A stretch of DNA of 64,000 bases from Cryptomeria japonica (Eukaryota > Streptophyta > Pinopsida > Cupressales > Cupressaceae). Made by a program: the position numbers and the translations under genes. Position 1 is the first letter of the stretch, and each line of letters begins with the position of its first letter. Under the pieces are notes generated by a model. That model was not told the DNA's origin, did no database searches, and was given only the letters and a program-made list of their open reading frames with translations. The stretch lies in contig NC_081414.1 of NCBI RefSeq assembly GCF_030272615.1, positions 453,001 to 517,000 of the forward strand, read 5' to 3'. This document shows, piece after piece, positions 24,548 to 38,444 of this stretch.

Positions 24548-25232
24548 TTTATCTTCCTTTTTCTCATGTAAATAAATTAAGATTTATTTAAATAAAATCC
24601 AAAATTCACATTCACATTTAAATAAATTAATATTTATTTAAATATCTATCCAAATGCAAATTACACCATTTAATTGAAATAAATGATTTTATTTCAATTG
24701 AAAATCCCAAAATTCCTCCCACTTGCATTCTCCTACAAAATTCACTTGCATGCCTAAACCCTTCTAGACTCTTCTAACTCCTTCTAATTAGCCTAATCCT
24801 ATCTTAATCATTGTCACATTCCTAAATAAAAAAAAGTCACTTCTCAAAAACCTCCAAAGTCTTCAATAACCATTAAAGGCTTTATGTCTTCAAATGGTTA
24901 ACCTCTAAAGTCTTCCAAGCCATTAAAGGCTCTTATATAACCATTTATGGTTAACTCACCTTTTACTTTTGGTTAGAGACTTTCCTCTAACTTAACCATC
25001 CTTTTGACTCATGGGTCTCTTCAAATCATTTATTTATTTGACTAAGGTAACCATTTAACCCTTGCACATTCATTTATCCCTTGGATAAAAGGAATATCCA
25101 TTAACCTAACCATAACCCAACCCCCTAGGGTAACCATCATGTCCCTTCAAGCATTTAATGCTCCTTATCTCTCCTTTCAAGCCTCCTCATGGTGACACTT
25201 GTCAACATGGCATTGGGTTGAAAGTTTCACAT

Positions 25233-25312
25233 GGATTGAATATCTTTCAATCCTAACCCTTGTTAAGATTGTTCAATCTTAACCCTTCATTTCCCTATTT
25301 CTTCTATAAATG
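25233..25312 (+). promoter_or_regulatory. Hairpins and TATA box of the 3' LTR
   Basis: Hairpin 1 is at 25233-25253 (GGATTGA/TCAATCC), hairpin 2 at 25262-25283 (GTTAAGATTG/CAATCTTAAC with a G-to-T change in the two-base loop region), and TATAAATG at 25305-25312. In the 3' LTR this could start transcription into flanking DNA. Confidence 0.65.
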
Positions 25313-26125
25313 GAACCCTTTTCCTCAAGCAAAGAAGGAAGCATTAGAGTATTGTTGCTATACCGGTATTAGCATATAGCTTTTTCATAGAATCACTACC
25401 TACACTTGCATAGCATTTGTTTATCACATCCAACCATCTTGAATCTCCATATGGCATCCATGGCTAGTGCTAAAAGCTGAGAGCTACACTCATTTGGGAC
25501 TTGGAGAGGGGAGAAACAAGGGAGAAGCATCAAAAGACATCATGGAAGCATCTTAGGGAGTTTCTTCTCCTTTCTTTTCTTTTGTTAAACTTCGTTCATG
25601 CTTTTTTGAAATCTCTTTTGATATGTTTGGAATGGTTTTTTGTTTTTTGTTTTGGTTTTATGGTTGAAACTAACTTATTAACATTGAACCTTGTTGTTGC
25701 CTTGTCCCCATTTCCATGACATCATTATTTATTTTGAATTTGGTCAAATATATCAAAATTTATTAAAAAAATGGTAGACATATGTTTGTAAGGACTGTCA
25801 AGGCACTAATAAAGAAAATTAAAATTTACTATGCTAATTTTGTCCAAAAATAGAAAAATGTATATGGTCAGAAAGCTGAGAAGACGTATGAGATTATGGT
25901 GGTAATTTTAGAGATACTCTTTTGATCATTTGTAAACCTGGTGATGATGAAGTCGAGAAGTCATGTTGAAAGATGGAAAAACATGCAAAGGGACAAAAAT
26001 GGAGAGAAAATGAGCTTGCAAGCCTTAGGGTCATTTTCCAACCCTCTTACCAAGCCAAAACCCGCACAGGTTTTGATGTGCAAGATAAACTGCTCAGGTT
26101 TTGAAAAACAAAAAGTACCATTCAT

Positions 26126-26159
26126 AGTTCTACATAACCCATACGGGTTATGTAGAACT
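26126..26159. repeat. 34-bp near-perfect hairpin
   Basis: Arms AGTTCTACATAACCC and GGGTTATGTAGAACT (15 bp, perfectly complementary) flank the spacer ATAC. A degenerate copy with the same arms lies at 28547-28580, on the other side of the TA/CT-rich block. Confidence 0.9.
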
Positions 26160-26164
26160 AAAAC

Positions 26165-26390
26165 CATCATTTTGAGTTTCACAAAACCCATATGGGTTAT
26201 GAAAAACCATCATTTTGAGTTTCACAAAACCAGTACGGGTTATGAAAAACATCATTTTCAGTTTCACAAAACCTGTACGGATTATGAAAAACCATCATTT
26301 TGAGTTTCACAAAACCAGTATGGGTTATGAAAAACATCATTTTGAGTTTCACAAAACCCGTACGGGTTATGAAAACATCAAAATGTATGC
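26165..26390 (+). repeat. 42-43-bp tandem repeats carrying a CATAACCCGTACGGGTTATG-like core
   Basis: Units start CATCATTTTGAGTTTCAC at 26165, 26208, 26250, 26293 and 26335, with a partial one at 26376. Each has AAAACCNGTACGGGTTATG, a near-palindrome around GTAC. They put repeated SFTKPVRVMKN-type peptides into open frames, but no start, codon bias or family supports a protein. Confidence 0.85.
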
Positions 26391-26443
26391 TTGTAAACTT
26401 AGCATTTACTACACATATGTATAGACATACATATATAATATGT

Positions 26444-28535
<2,092 letters not shown>

Positions 28536-28546
28536 TGTTGGTTCCT

Positions 28547-28740
28547 AGTTCTACATAACTCGTACAGGTTATGCAGAACTAAGGCCAAAACTTCTAGTTT
28601 TGCATAACCAGTACGGGTTATGAAAAACACGAGTTTTGAGGAACTTTTTTTTTTTTTTTTTAAAATTTTTTTGGCTAGGCTTAGCATGTTTTTGAATTTC
28701 ATAGAACACACACGGATTATGAAAAATTTCTTTTAATTTT
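28547..28740. repeat. Second set of GTAC-centred inverted repeats
   Basis: 28547-28580 repeats the hairpin of 26126-26159 with several changes (centre ACTCGTACAGG). 28602-28622 reads GCATAACCAGTACGGGTTATG. A poly-T run (28646-28662) and a decayed unit (about 28697-28725) follow. The block looks like the far side of the same repeat family as 26126-26390. Confidence 0.7.
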
Positions 28741-30410
28741 TGCATGTGGCCACTTTTTTGTTCACCTTCTTGGTATACTTACCCATAGATGACTATATTC
28801 AAGGAGAACCCAATGTGTTTCTCTAAAAACAAATTGGTGATTGAGAACACATAAAGAGGGAAATATTGCATAGTGTTAAAATGCTCCCATATGGAAACTT
28901 TAGGCAAACTGTTCATTTATCGATCATTATAGATAAAATACATTCCCATCTGACATGCCTAGAAATATTTCAGGATTGGTTGAAATGCGAGATTTGACTA
29001 ACTAATTCTTGATGGACACTAGTGATGTACGAAAAACATCTATATTCTCATAAGTTATTACTCAATTTTTTTAAAGAAGTCTTGTTTCTGGGGGTTTCTT
29101 TATCTTTATTTTTAGTGCATGTATTTTGGGAAATTCTTGGAGATAATCCGATCTCACCATTGAGTTAGAGCAGTCGATAAAGTTAGAATCACCTTTTTAT
29201 TTCTTCCGGATTAGACATCAGAAGTGAATTATGTGAAGGTTTGAAGCAGTGGTTTCATATCCAAGTCTAGTAAGAAGTTGTTATTGTTACAAAAAATATT
29301 TTAGGTTGTCATTCATATGAAACTTGTTGGTCTTGATGAGGTACTTATCTATGCTCTAGGTTCAAAAATAGTTTTGTAATGTAAAATTGGTATAAGTTTG
29401 TGCAGTAGATGTGAAGTTGTATGGTGTATGTTTATAGATGCTTGTAATGATAGATTATGATATGTTATGGCGGTTCCGAACCTCTGTTGGTAACTTATGT
29501 AGACTAGTTTAGTGTTTCAATTAACTATGACTATTTTGGTGAATGGTCTACCATGCTTTTTGGTCTGCTCTGTGATGGATAAGTATCAAATGGTTATGCA
29601 GTTTCAAAATAGTGTTTGTGGATAAATATTCTCTTCATATCTCAATTTTCAGGTGATTAGGTGATCCATAGTTGAAGTTAATTAAGTTCGAGTTCTAGAT
29701 GGTTTTGTTATAGTGTAGCGATATGGAGGAATGTGTTGCATTCCTCGATTATCAGTTGATAGAGTGTTGTGGATTGTTGTTTTGGGTTCCTTGATGTATT
29801 ATGTTGTTTCCTTGGTCGTCCACAAGTATATTTGGTGGTCCACATTGAAGTTTGAGTTCATTGTGGTGGTATGATTTAACTGTGTTATCATTAGGGATCG
29901 ACTCTTGGTGTTTTGGTCCATGCAGTAGTATGCGGTTGCATGGGAGCTATTTTGGGAGTATTTGGAAGGTGTGTTGACATGGTGTGACCCTTCACACATT
30001 TCATTTTCCTTCCACATTTGTTTTGGAGGTTGTTACATCTAATTAGGCCAACCTAATTGATGTTATTCAGGTTGTAGATAGTATATAAAGGTCACAATCA
30101 TTGTGTAGATAGATATATGAGTTATATGTGTTATGCAAAGCTAATATGAAGCAGTACAAAGGTTTGGATCAGTATTAGAGCGGAAATGAAGACTGATCCA
30201 GATGTGTATTAAATGGTGAATTGTAATCAAAATTTATATATATTTAGCATCAAGACCTAGATCTTCACATTTTATGTATGTTCCAATTTTTTTGAGTTGC
30301 CAATTGAACCCTCTACATCGTGACATCAAATGTTTCAATTGACATACCCTCTTCTAACATGGACCCCTCACACAATATTGCACTCACCACCATCTCGACT
30401 TCTCACTTAA
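28741..30410. other. Intergenic DNA, possible old LTR promoter at its right end
   Basis: No credible gene. At 30079-30090 a TATA-like TAGTATATAAAGG follows a short inverted repeat (TAATTAGGCCAACCTAATT, about 30039-30057), resembling an LTR promoter, but I cannot find LTR ends. Positions 28744-28785 recall, in inverted orientation, the stretch at 8057-8110. Confidence 0.4.
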
Positions 30411-30420
30411 TTTCAATATA

Positions 30421-30582
30421 TATGTATGTGTGTGTGTGTGTGTTTGTACATACATACATACATACATATATACATATATACGTATGTATATATGTATGTA
30501 TGGATGTACATACATACATACATATACATATGTATGTATATACGTACACACACACACACATATATATACACACACACACACC
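30421..30582. repeat. Mixed (TG)n / (TACA)n / (CA)n microsatellite
   Basis: Alternating purine-pyrimidine runs: (TG)n at the left, TACATACA and TATGTATG blocks in the middle, (CA)n at the right. The left and right ends are complementary, so the tract could fold back on itself. Confidence 0.95.
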
Positions 30583-30599
30583 TAAAATTATCCTGTCAT

Positions 30600-31240
30600 A
30601 GTTAAATAAATATTTGTATTTATTTAATTAGTTTATTTATCCTCTTCTAGCCTTTCCCTATTTAAATTATCCTTTCCCTAAATTAAATAAATATTTTATT
30701 TATTTAATTAATTCGTTAGCTTTTTCCCTTCATGACTCATGTCATTTATCTCTTAATGTTCCTCTACTTATCCCCTTCATATTTTATTATTTTCCCTACC
30801 TACCCTTTAATCCTAGTCGACCATTTATCCTTTCACCTCTTAATCCTATCCCTTCATTTTTCTAAGGTGCCTTCTATATAAGAGGATTCCTTCTTTCTTT
30901 CACAACCCTAATCAACTAGCTAACACTTTGATGCAATCAAGCCTACTTGTGGTCAAGCAACTTCACAACCACAATCCGTTCTTTGTTGAGCTCTTGTGCA
31001 CACACACACAAAATTTGAGAGCAAATATATTAAACAAGATCAATGGAGATAGGAGACAATGGAAATCAAACCCTATTTGGCATGTAAATGGTATAATCTT
31101 TTTATGTTTTATTGATTTGCATGTTCTTAGGTTGTTCATTGGTGTATGGTGAATGCTTTATTGTAGAACTACGGTTTTTTTGTGGTTGGATCTTTTGTGA
31201 TTTTGTAAAAGTTTATCATCATCGTATTAACCATATACAC
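30600..31240 (+). promoter_or_regulatory. Non-coding DNA with a TATA-like promoter
   Basis: AT-rich inverted repeats (AAATAAATATTTGTATTTATTT near 30604; AAATAAATATTTTATTTATTT near 30684) precede TATATAAG at 30875-30882. The layout resembles a plant promoter or LTR U3. Whether it serves the transposase relic downstream is unknown. Confidence 0.35.
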
Positions 31241-31368
31241 ATGTATACATACATACATACATATACACACACACGTGTGTGTGTGTGTGTGTATACATAC
31301 ACACACACATGTGTGTGTGTGTACAGACAGACACACACACACACACACATATATAGACACACACACAC

Positions 31369-31404
<36 letters not shown>

Positions 31405-31453
31405 ATTCATACACACATGCATGCATGTGTGTGTGTGTATGTATGCATGCATG

Positions 31454-31498
<45 letters not shown>
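31241..31498. repeat. Alternating (CA)n/(TG)n/(TACA)n tract
   Basis: Nearly 260 bases alternate strictly between purine and pyrimidine, with several CA blocks facing TG blocks (for example CACACACACGTGTGTGTG near 31265-31290). It could form Z-DNA or a cruciform. His/Thr/Cys/Val-rich frames here are artefacts. Confidence 0.95.
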
Positions 31499-31501
<3 letters not shown>

Positions 31502-31636
31502 GAATAAAGCAGAAGGTAGAACTAGGTGATATGTAAAGAGAGTGCACAAACAACACTGCCTCCAAAGAAGATAGGTGTTAGGGTTCCAACATGTGAAGAG
31601 GATGAATTTATTCCAATTCAATAGCCAATCGACCAT

Positions 31637-32867
31637 GTGGTCCAAATCAATGTAAATTTTACAATAAAGAAGGTTTCAGTGCAACAAGAATGGTCTACAA
31701 CGGATATGGAGTCTACCATGAGAGACATTGAAGATAATGGAATGTCAACAATAGTGGCATCAAAGAAATGGGGACTTCAAATAAGCACACCAATGAATTG
31801 GTTGTGTGGTGTTACTTCTACAAAGACAAATGGTTCCCCAACTATATTGAACACAAATGAAGAGGAAAAGTATGGTCAATGGTGCAAGAAGACGATTGTA
31901 GTTGGCCATGGACTTGAAATTGGGAATTTGAAGTTTGAAGTAGAAAAAATATGCCAAGTGAGGCCAAATCCATTTAAGGATGAGATTCCTTGTAAGCCTT
32001 GGTGGATAGCCTTCAAAAAAAGACTCTCTGATCTCAATAGGAGGACATCACAAGGAGAAGATAAAGACCACACACAGTATTTAAGGCTTGCAATTGTTGA
32101 TGCATTTTATTATACATTGTCAAAGGTGTATGTACCTAATTTGTATGATCCATTGAAGATTTGGCACTATGATGAGATCGACCTTCAAGCTAGTAGAAAT
32201 GGTGCAATGTGGGTGCTAGCAAAAAAGGTTAGCATAAGTGTTTCATACATTATACCAAAGAGATGAGAGTGGATAACAATTTTATGTTGTGTGAATGTTG
32301 TTGATCAAAAAATACTTGGTTTATATTTGTTTAAGATCAAGAGACAACTAAATAATTATACAACTAATTGGGAACCAAGTGCATATATGTTTGCTCAATC
32401 CCATGCATGGATGACAAAAAAAAAAACTCTTCCTTAATTGGATGCACTATTTTGCTTGTTCTATATTCGAGGACATGTCACCCATTAATAAACACCTCTT
32501 GATTTTTGATGGACATGGCAACCATGTTGTCTTCTCAACCATTTAGGAAGAAAGGTCACGAGGCATTGATTTGCTAACCTTACCAACCCACACATCTCGC
32601 AGGTTGTATCCATCTCGCAGGTTGTATCCATTAGATGTTAGCATCTTTATAGCATTCAAATCATATTTTAAGAAGGAAAGAGCAACATGGATGAGTAAGT
32701 TTCTGAATCTATAGATTAAAAGGGCAAAGTTGGCAACACTTGGCACTGTTGCATTTGAAAGGGCATCCACTATTAATAACATAAAATCAGGTTGTAAAAG
32801 GAAAAGCATTTGGCCCTTAACTCTAGATGTAATAAGGGAATATATGCGACCAAGTGAGACATTCTAA
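31637..32867 (+). pseudogene. pogo/Tigger-type DDE transposase relic (Tc1/mariner superfamily)
   Basis: Such transposases cut and paste their own DNA, recognising it with helix-turn-helix domains. The N-terminal third resembles a pipsqueak/CENP-B-type HTH (WGLQISTPMNWLCG near 31771, then GHGLEIGNLKFEVE and KPWWIAFKKRLSDLNRR). The DDE_1-like core has HYDEIDLQASRNGAMWVLAK (Asp at 32171-32173), LLIFDGHGNHVVF (Asp 32508-32510) and YPLDVSIFIAFKSYFKKERA (Asp 32634-32636). All three catalytic Asp codons survive. TGA at 32264, frameshifts around 32420-32540 and a TAG near 32713 break the frame. It ends SIWPLTLDVIREYMRPSETF before TAA 32865. No in-frame ATG begins it: there is a TAG at 31622 and the frame opens on GTG 31637. 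Terminal inverted repeats were not found. Confidence 0.8.
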
Positions 32868-33869
32868 TTTGCAACATGTTGTGCGGTGCACATCACACCT
32901 CGTCTCAGACAGTGGACCCCCGCCTCCAGCCTGCCCACACGAGAGAGAAAGAAACTTTGTCAACAAAATCTATTTTTTCTTTTCCTGGAAATACCGAAGA
33001 ACAATGTCGACAAATGATACCGATCAAATGGGCGATTTGAAAGGTCGTTTCTTTTTATGGCAGGGTAACGTGTTATGTTTTGATATCGCCCTTAGTCATG
33101 TCTTTTAATCGGGTCTTCTAGCGCCGAAAATAATCCCAAATTGCGTCCCAAGGCATCACTGAAGAAACCCCTAATAGTGTCAGGCGTTGAAGTCGAACCC
33201 ATGAAGGAAGTCATTTTTTTTAGGGCTTCATTTCGCAGCAGTTAGAGGCCGATAAAAATGCCCAGAGTAACCCCGCCTTATGCCTTGAATCGCCAACCAC
33301 TCAAAGATGAAATCGCGGATATAAGAGGAAGAAAGAGACAAGAATTGAAGTCATTTTTTTTTCTAAATCTCTTGCAACCGCTGAAAATATTCCTGATAGA
33401 CTCCTGAAAACGTTCAGAGAAAAACCAAGCGAATAAGCATGAGTTTCGAGCATTTTATTTTAAATGATATCGTCTTAGTGTGCTATCGTGTTACCCCTAC
33501 AACTGCCAACACTCTGAGCAATAAAAATTTCACCTAGGGTATTGATGAAAGCCCGTTAAAGTCCCGAAAGGCATCGCTTGAAATCGCAACACAAAGTGGT
33601 GAAGTTTGGCGAAATAAATCATTCTCGCCATTAGCTCTTTTTATTGCTGAACAAAAACCCCAAGAAATGCTAGCGAAATAATGAAAAGGCCAAGGGAGTA
33701 TAAAATAAAGTTCATAGAATTTTAAAATGAAGACTTTCCTTATTTCGCCTTCAAAGCTCGATAATAGCACTGAAAGTGCTTCAAAAATCAAAACAAAACA
33801 AAGTTTAGGTAATAGCAAAGTTGAGATTGTTTTTAGTAAATCATATTTGTTACTTCATCAAGGGCAAAA
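32868..33869 (+). other. Non-coding stretch, probable 3' UTR of an LTR element
   Basis: It is richer in CG dinucleotides than its surroundings and contains no credible gene. It ends in ATCAAGGGCAAAA, similar in position and wording to the polypurine tracts before the LTRs at 2933 and 23849, which suggests it is the tail of an LTR retrotransposon's internal region. That reading depends on the LTR call to its right. Confidence 0.4.
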
Positions 33870-35726
33870 TGTTAAAAAGTCGAAGCAATGATAAAGTGTC
33901 GATATTTTTATGAATTGCTTCTATTATGTCTTCATATGCCCGTCAAAATGTCGAACATGGTCTTATAAGGTTTGGATTTTGAATCAAAGCACGAAAGGTC
34001 AAAGGCGAATGTCATCATTTTAAACCTCCTAGAGCACTAAGCTAAATACCGAAAAGGGGTAGAGGATTAAAAGATGGCGCATAAAAAAAAGTAGGTATAT
34101 CTTTTTGTTATCGCCCCACATAAGTTGAGGATTATACCGAAAGGGCCATGGCTAAGGTCAAAGTAAATAAAACACTTTACATAATGCCTTTCAAACACCG
34201 AAATATATACCAAAAGGGGGTATGTTGTTTTAAATGACAAAAGAATAAAGGATAAAATTCTATGTTTTACATTTCTAAATGCATGGTTGATTGATCATCG
34301 ATTTACTTGTTTATGCAAGATGAATGCCACCAATAGGGTAATAGGAGGGGGTCCAACATGCAAATGAAGTTGTGATCATAATGAAGCCAAAAGGTGAAGA
34401 TGCAGTGCACAGGATCAAAATGGTATCACAAAGCACTGCCAATGAAGAGCACACCATAGAGCTAGGGACAAAGCATGGGGATAAGAACCACCATTGGCGA
34501 CAAGTTAAAGACTGAGCACACAATTGAAAACAAGATTGAAGGCTAGTGATGCTACAAGAACATGCAAAATAAAAGAGATACACAGTTGGAAATTCCAGAA
34601 AATCAATCTATTCTACCAACAATGGTCTTATTGTAAAACGACTACCCGTGGGCCTCATCAATGCAATTTAAAACAAAGGGGACACAAGCTAGTTATTTCC
34701 CAGCTACCTGATTTGTAAAATCGATGGAGAATAATTGCAGGTAGCTGAGGAAGTGGTTCAGAGGGCAGTAGGGAAGTTATGGGAGTTACTAAATATGGGT
34801 TAAAGTTGCCAGAACTTCTAGAAGGCAGATCTTAGCCATTGGATGGTTTAAATCCTAGCCATTAATTCAGAATGTAAAATTTATAAAAGGCATGGGCCTC
34901 TCTTTTTGTAAAGAGTTATATCATTAGAAGTTAGATTGTTAGATAGTTGGAAATTTTAAGAGTTAGAAGTAGCTATAATTAGGAGTAGAAGTGAAGTAGG
35001 ACTGATGAGCATAAATTGTAGTAATGGCAATTGAAGCAAATAAATGAACATTGAAGTATGGTGTTCATCATTTGTTATCTTTTGTTTGCATGGTTTCTTT
35101 TCATTTGGTCAGTTAGAGTTAGAGTTTAGTGATTTTAATGGTGGAATATGAGGATATTTGATGTTATTTTAGGTTCATACCATTGAGGGCTTGTTGATTG
35201 TAGGTCTTTGTGTATGGTTAGTCTAAACCCAAAACTGTGCTTAGTTCAATCGTGGATGTTTTTATCATGTTGCGCTAGAATTGGGTTCTTGAATGGATAT
35301 TCATAGTTTGAAAATCCTTTTATCCCTTGGAGCTTGCACTATCCTTGTGGAGTTGTGAGTATATCTCTAGTTAAGCAAGGATTAGTTTATTTAAAATTTG
35401 TCTACCCATAGCATCAATCATTATTACAATTGTCCTCAGGATTCCTAAACCCTATCCTTTTTTCTTTTATTTCCCCAGTTCAATAATCAAAGCATCGTCA
35501 AATGCAAGCTAGCTTAATGTATCAATAAGTCCCCTCGTGTTTACCAACAAACACATTACCGTTGAGTTATCCTAAGTTGTCAAGACTTGATAGTTGGAAC
35601 CTTGAGGTTGTCCCCTTTGATCATCTATTACAACATTAGGGATTTCCTTATTCAAGAGAGGATATGATACTTAGCATTCTATTATGTGTTGACAAAGGAT
35701 TAGCGCGTACTTTTCCTGCATCAACA
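33870..35726 (+). repeat. Probable LTR of another retrotransposon family
   Basis: It starts TGTTAAAAAG after a polypurine-like tract and ends TTTTCCTGCATCAACA. A TATA-like ATTTATAAAAGG (about 34879-34890) and AATAAA (about 35040) are spaced as in an LTR promoter and RNA end. It lacks the hairpins of the Tat LTRs. No matching second LTR is in the window, so this could be a 3' LTR of a truncated element. Confidence 0.42.
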
Positions 35727-35917
35727 CAACCCTTGAGGAAGTTTCAACTGTCAATTGTTTTTTGAGTCTATCAAGTATTTTTATGTGACAATCAAAGGTT
35801 CAAGGAACACCAGATAACCTCGTGGACACCATAGTGGACTCAATGATAGAAGAAAAACATAGTCCAATAAGAACGCCTAATTTGTCAGAGTAGCATACTC
35901 CAATAGGTACACTAGAT

Positions 35918-36223
35918 TTGACAAACCAACATCATGATCCAAATATGTCACTACCACTACCTAGTGTACCAGACAACCCATCATGGTTGTTGGAAAGGAT
36001 TGCAAATCTTGGTGTTGATCTAAATGTACCTAAAGACCAAACTCCATTAATGCCATCTCAACCAACACACATTGTTCCATCTGCCTTAGTGTATTTTTAT
36101 GCTGACTGTGGAGAATGTGAACCAGTTGCATTGGGAGAAGTCAAGGAGGGTGAGGCTAATGTGAATAAGATTGCAACAAGCCTTTGGAAAGTCAAATTAG
36201 TCCATACATCTCCCAGTTATTGA
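35918..36223 (+). CDS. Short unrecognised reading frame, doubtful gene
   Basis: A 101-codon frame reads MTNQHHDPNMSLPLPSVPDN at the start and contains NPSWLLERIANLGVDLNVPK and YADCGECEPVALGE. I do not recognise it. Downstream, 36451-36642 is Lys/Glu-rich (KKEGTKKEKEAKRVRK) and could be a coiled-coil or nuclear-localising part of the same decayed protein, in another frame. A fragment of a transposon ORF is the simplest guess; it could also be chance. Confidence 0.25.
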   Translation: MTNQHHDPNMSLPLPSVPDNPSWLLERIANLGVDLNVPKDQTPLMPSQPTHIVPSALVYFYADCGECEPVALGEVKEGEANVNKIATSLWKVKLVHTSPSY

Positions 36224-36659
36224 AATTACATACTCGTCTAGTGGAGGATAAGTAAAACAATCAAGTTGACTATGGGATTCGTTTGAGCAAAGGATCCCAA
36301 CTCCTCAGCACAAATGACTACATGAAGCTACTGACATAGCAAGAGGAGAGGAAGAAATAAATTAAATAGTTGAAAGATAGAAAAGAGTATAGATAGAACA
36401 ATGAGAGCTTGAAATAATTGTAACAAGGGACCTAAAGGAGCAAGTCAAAATTGAAAAAGACCTTCAATGACAAGAAACTAACACACAAAGAGAACAATAA
36501 AAGAAAGAGAAGGAACATAAAAAGGAGCAACAAAGGAAAAAAAAAAAAAGAAGGTACTAAAAAAGAGAAAGAAGCTAAAAGGGTTAGAAAACAGGATTCA
36601 AGGGAAAGTCGTCCCAAGACTACTTCAAATCCCTTGCCATAACAACATGCAATTTTAAG

Positions 36660-38440
36660 GATATTAATTTTATTCATTTCTCCCAATATTGTCCATCATT
36701 GACTCAAGCATTTATTATTGAAACCCAAGCAAGTTCCAATCCTATAGATTCCGAGATAACAAACTTGGATGGGTAGTTCAGTGGGCAAGCTTCAGAGGCC
36801 AACAATGCATGAAGAAAAAGTTTCCCATCATCTGGATTCTTCTTTCTAGTTTGGTTTACATGATATGAATGTTATAATGCAAGGAGTGAACATTTTTTGT
36901 TAGATTGTCACACAATTATGGCATTAACACAACATGATAGAATTCATGCTACTTTTGTATTTGTCAATGTTTTAAAGTTGTTCTTAACATCAAAAGAACC
37001 AAGTTCTCCTCTCAAGAATTGTTATGTTTTGTGAGTAACTGATATGTTTGCAATACAAATATAGTTGATTTTGTGTTTTCAACAATGAATGATCAAGTAT
37101 ATCCATTATAATATTGTTTCTTGTTAACTGCTAATATATATAGAAAGAGATATATAGGCATCTATATATACATATGGTAATCAGTTCTAGAAAGGGTTAT
37201 TTATAAAGCCTATATAGATTCATGTATTCCAATTTCGTCATAACCAATATTCTAGTTGTAACCAATTCTATCAGAGATACATCTCTATGCATGAATGCAT
37301 GCATACATATGTATGTATGTTACCATCATACGAACATACACAAATTACATAAGAATAACATATATGTGTATATCATAAATATATAAATCCTAAGTGCAAA
37401 CAAGATTATAACAAAATATCTAAAGCAAGTATAGTTTTGTGTAAGTTGAGCAAGGCTAAATTTAAAATAAAACAATGTAAATGAACATTACTAAATTATG
37501 TAAAATCAAACACTGTAAATGAACATTGCTAAATATATAATGAGACAACATTTTGATATGTGTAAAAGACAACATAATTAAAGAAGAAGCATGAAATACA
37601 ATTTGACCTATTTAAATGTAATTGAATTGGTTTACATATAAATGTTTACAAGTGATCATATCCCCAATCCCCAAATCTATCATTTCTTCAATTGTGTGAT
37701 CATATAAATTGAAACAAGTCATGCATGTTATACTATAATATCCCTAATTCTAAATCTTATCATTTATATGATATTCCCAATTCTATAAGACATACATATG
37801 TAAGCATGAATGCATGCATGCGTATACATATGTACAAATGCATACATACACATAAGGTTTTAATAAGATAATATATATGTTTATATATGTATGTATGTAT
37901 ACATATAATACATACACGTAGATGTATATATTTATAATAAATTAATTAATTATGAGGGTTCTATAAATCTTTAACATTATGTTTTAGTAGTTATCGAGGA
38001 CTTCATATACTATCTCAAGATGTGTTGAGAGAAATGTTGTGCGAGGGTTACTTGGCACACAGTTGGCCAAAATATAGGTGCATGCAATCCTTTACAGTCC
38101 AGTATGTGTAGCCCACACACACACACACACAAACACATGCAATATGTACGATTATTTTTGTAGGTATTTGGAAATGATTTTTGTTCAATTAGAGCTCTAC
38201 TTCTAATGTTGCACCTTTTGTGTCCTGAACAGTTGGGTTAGGTGATATTTGAGTCTTCAAGGAGTATTAATAGCCCATTTAATGGTGGTTATTTCAATAA
38301 GTGCTAGATATTACTTGAGAACCCCAACCTTTCCATATCATTGGCTTAGTGAAGTTTGGTTGCAACTTTAGTGTGAGATTCTATATTTGATTAGTTGGGT
38401 AGTTATTCTACCTTTGATCCCCCCTTGGTTGGAATATCAT
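36660..38440. other. AT-rich intergenic DNA with small microsatellites
   Basis: No gene seen. Short CATGCATG/ACATATGTATG tracts lie at about 37290-37320, 37795-37840 and 37880-37930, and (CA)n at 38114-38136. Confidence 0.5.
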
Positions 38441-38444
38441 GCCC

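Larger units (their letters stand above)
8602..25724 (+). mobile_element. Complete but inactive Ty3/gypsy LTR retrotransposon, Tat group
   Basis: The 17.1-kb element is bounded by two long direct repeats (8602-10354 and 23849-25724) that start TGTAGTCACA and end GACATCA. Flanking 5-mers TAATT and TTATT agree at 4 of 5 bases, a plausible decayed target-site duplication. Domain order is gag, aspartic protease with a downstream G-patch, RT, RNase H, a second RNase H, and integrase, which places it in Ty3/gypsy. The second RNase H before integrase and the long leader point to the Tat (Ogre/Retand) group, from knowledge of that group. Two frameshifts (near 14580 and 18990), more than twenty in-frame stops and lost catalytic residues show it cannot move on its own. 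Confidence 0.93.
23849..25724 (+). repeat. 3' LTR (1876 bp)
   Basis: It is almost identical to the LTR at 8602-10354 from TGTAGTCACA to GACATCA, with the same AT palindromes, hairpins and TATA box. The excess length over the 5' LTR is explained by two additional 61-bp units. Confidence 0.93.

Noticed and set aside
26165-26390. Possible CRISPR-like array
   Set aside because: The repeats are contiguous 42-43-bp tandem units without unique spacers, in plant nuclear DNA.
30320-31529. His/Thr/Tyr/Cys/Val-rich open frames on both strands
   Set aside because: Product of CA/TG/TACA microsatellites; open on both strands in the same place.
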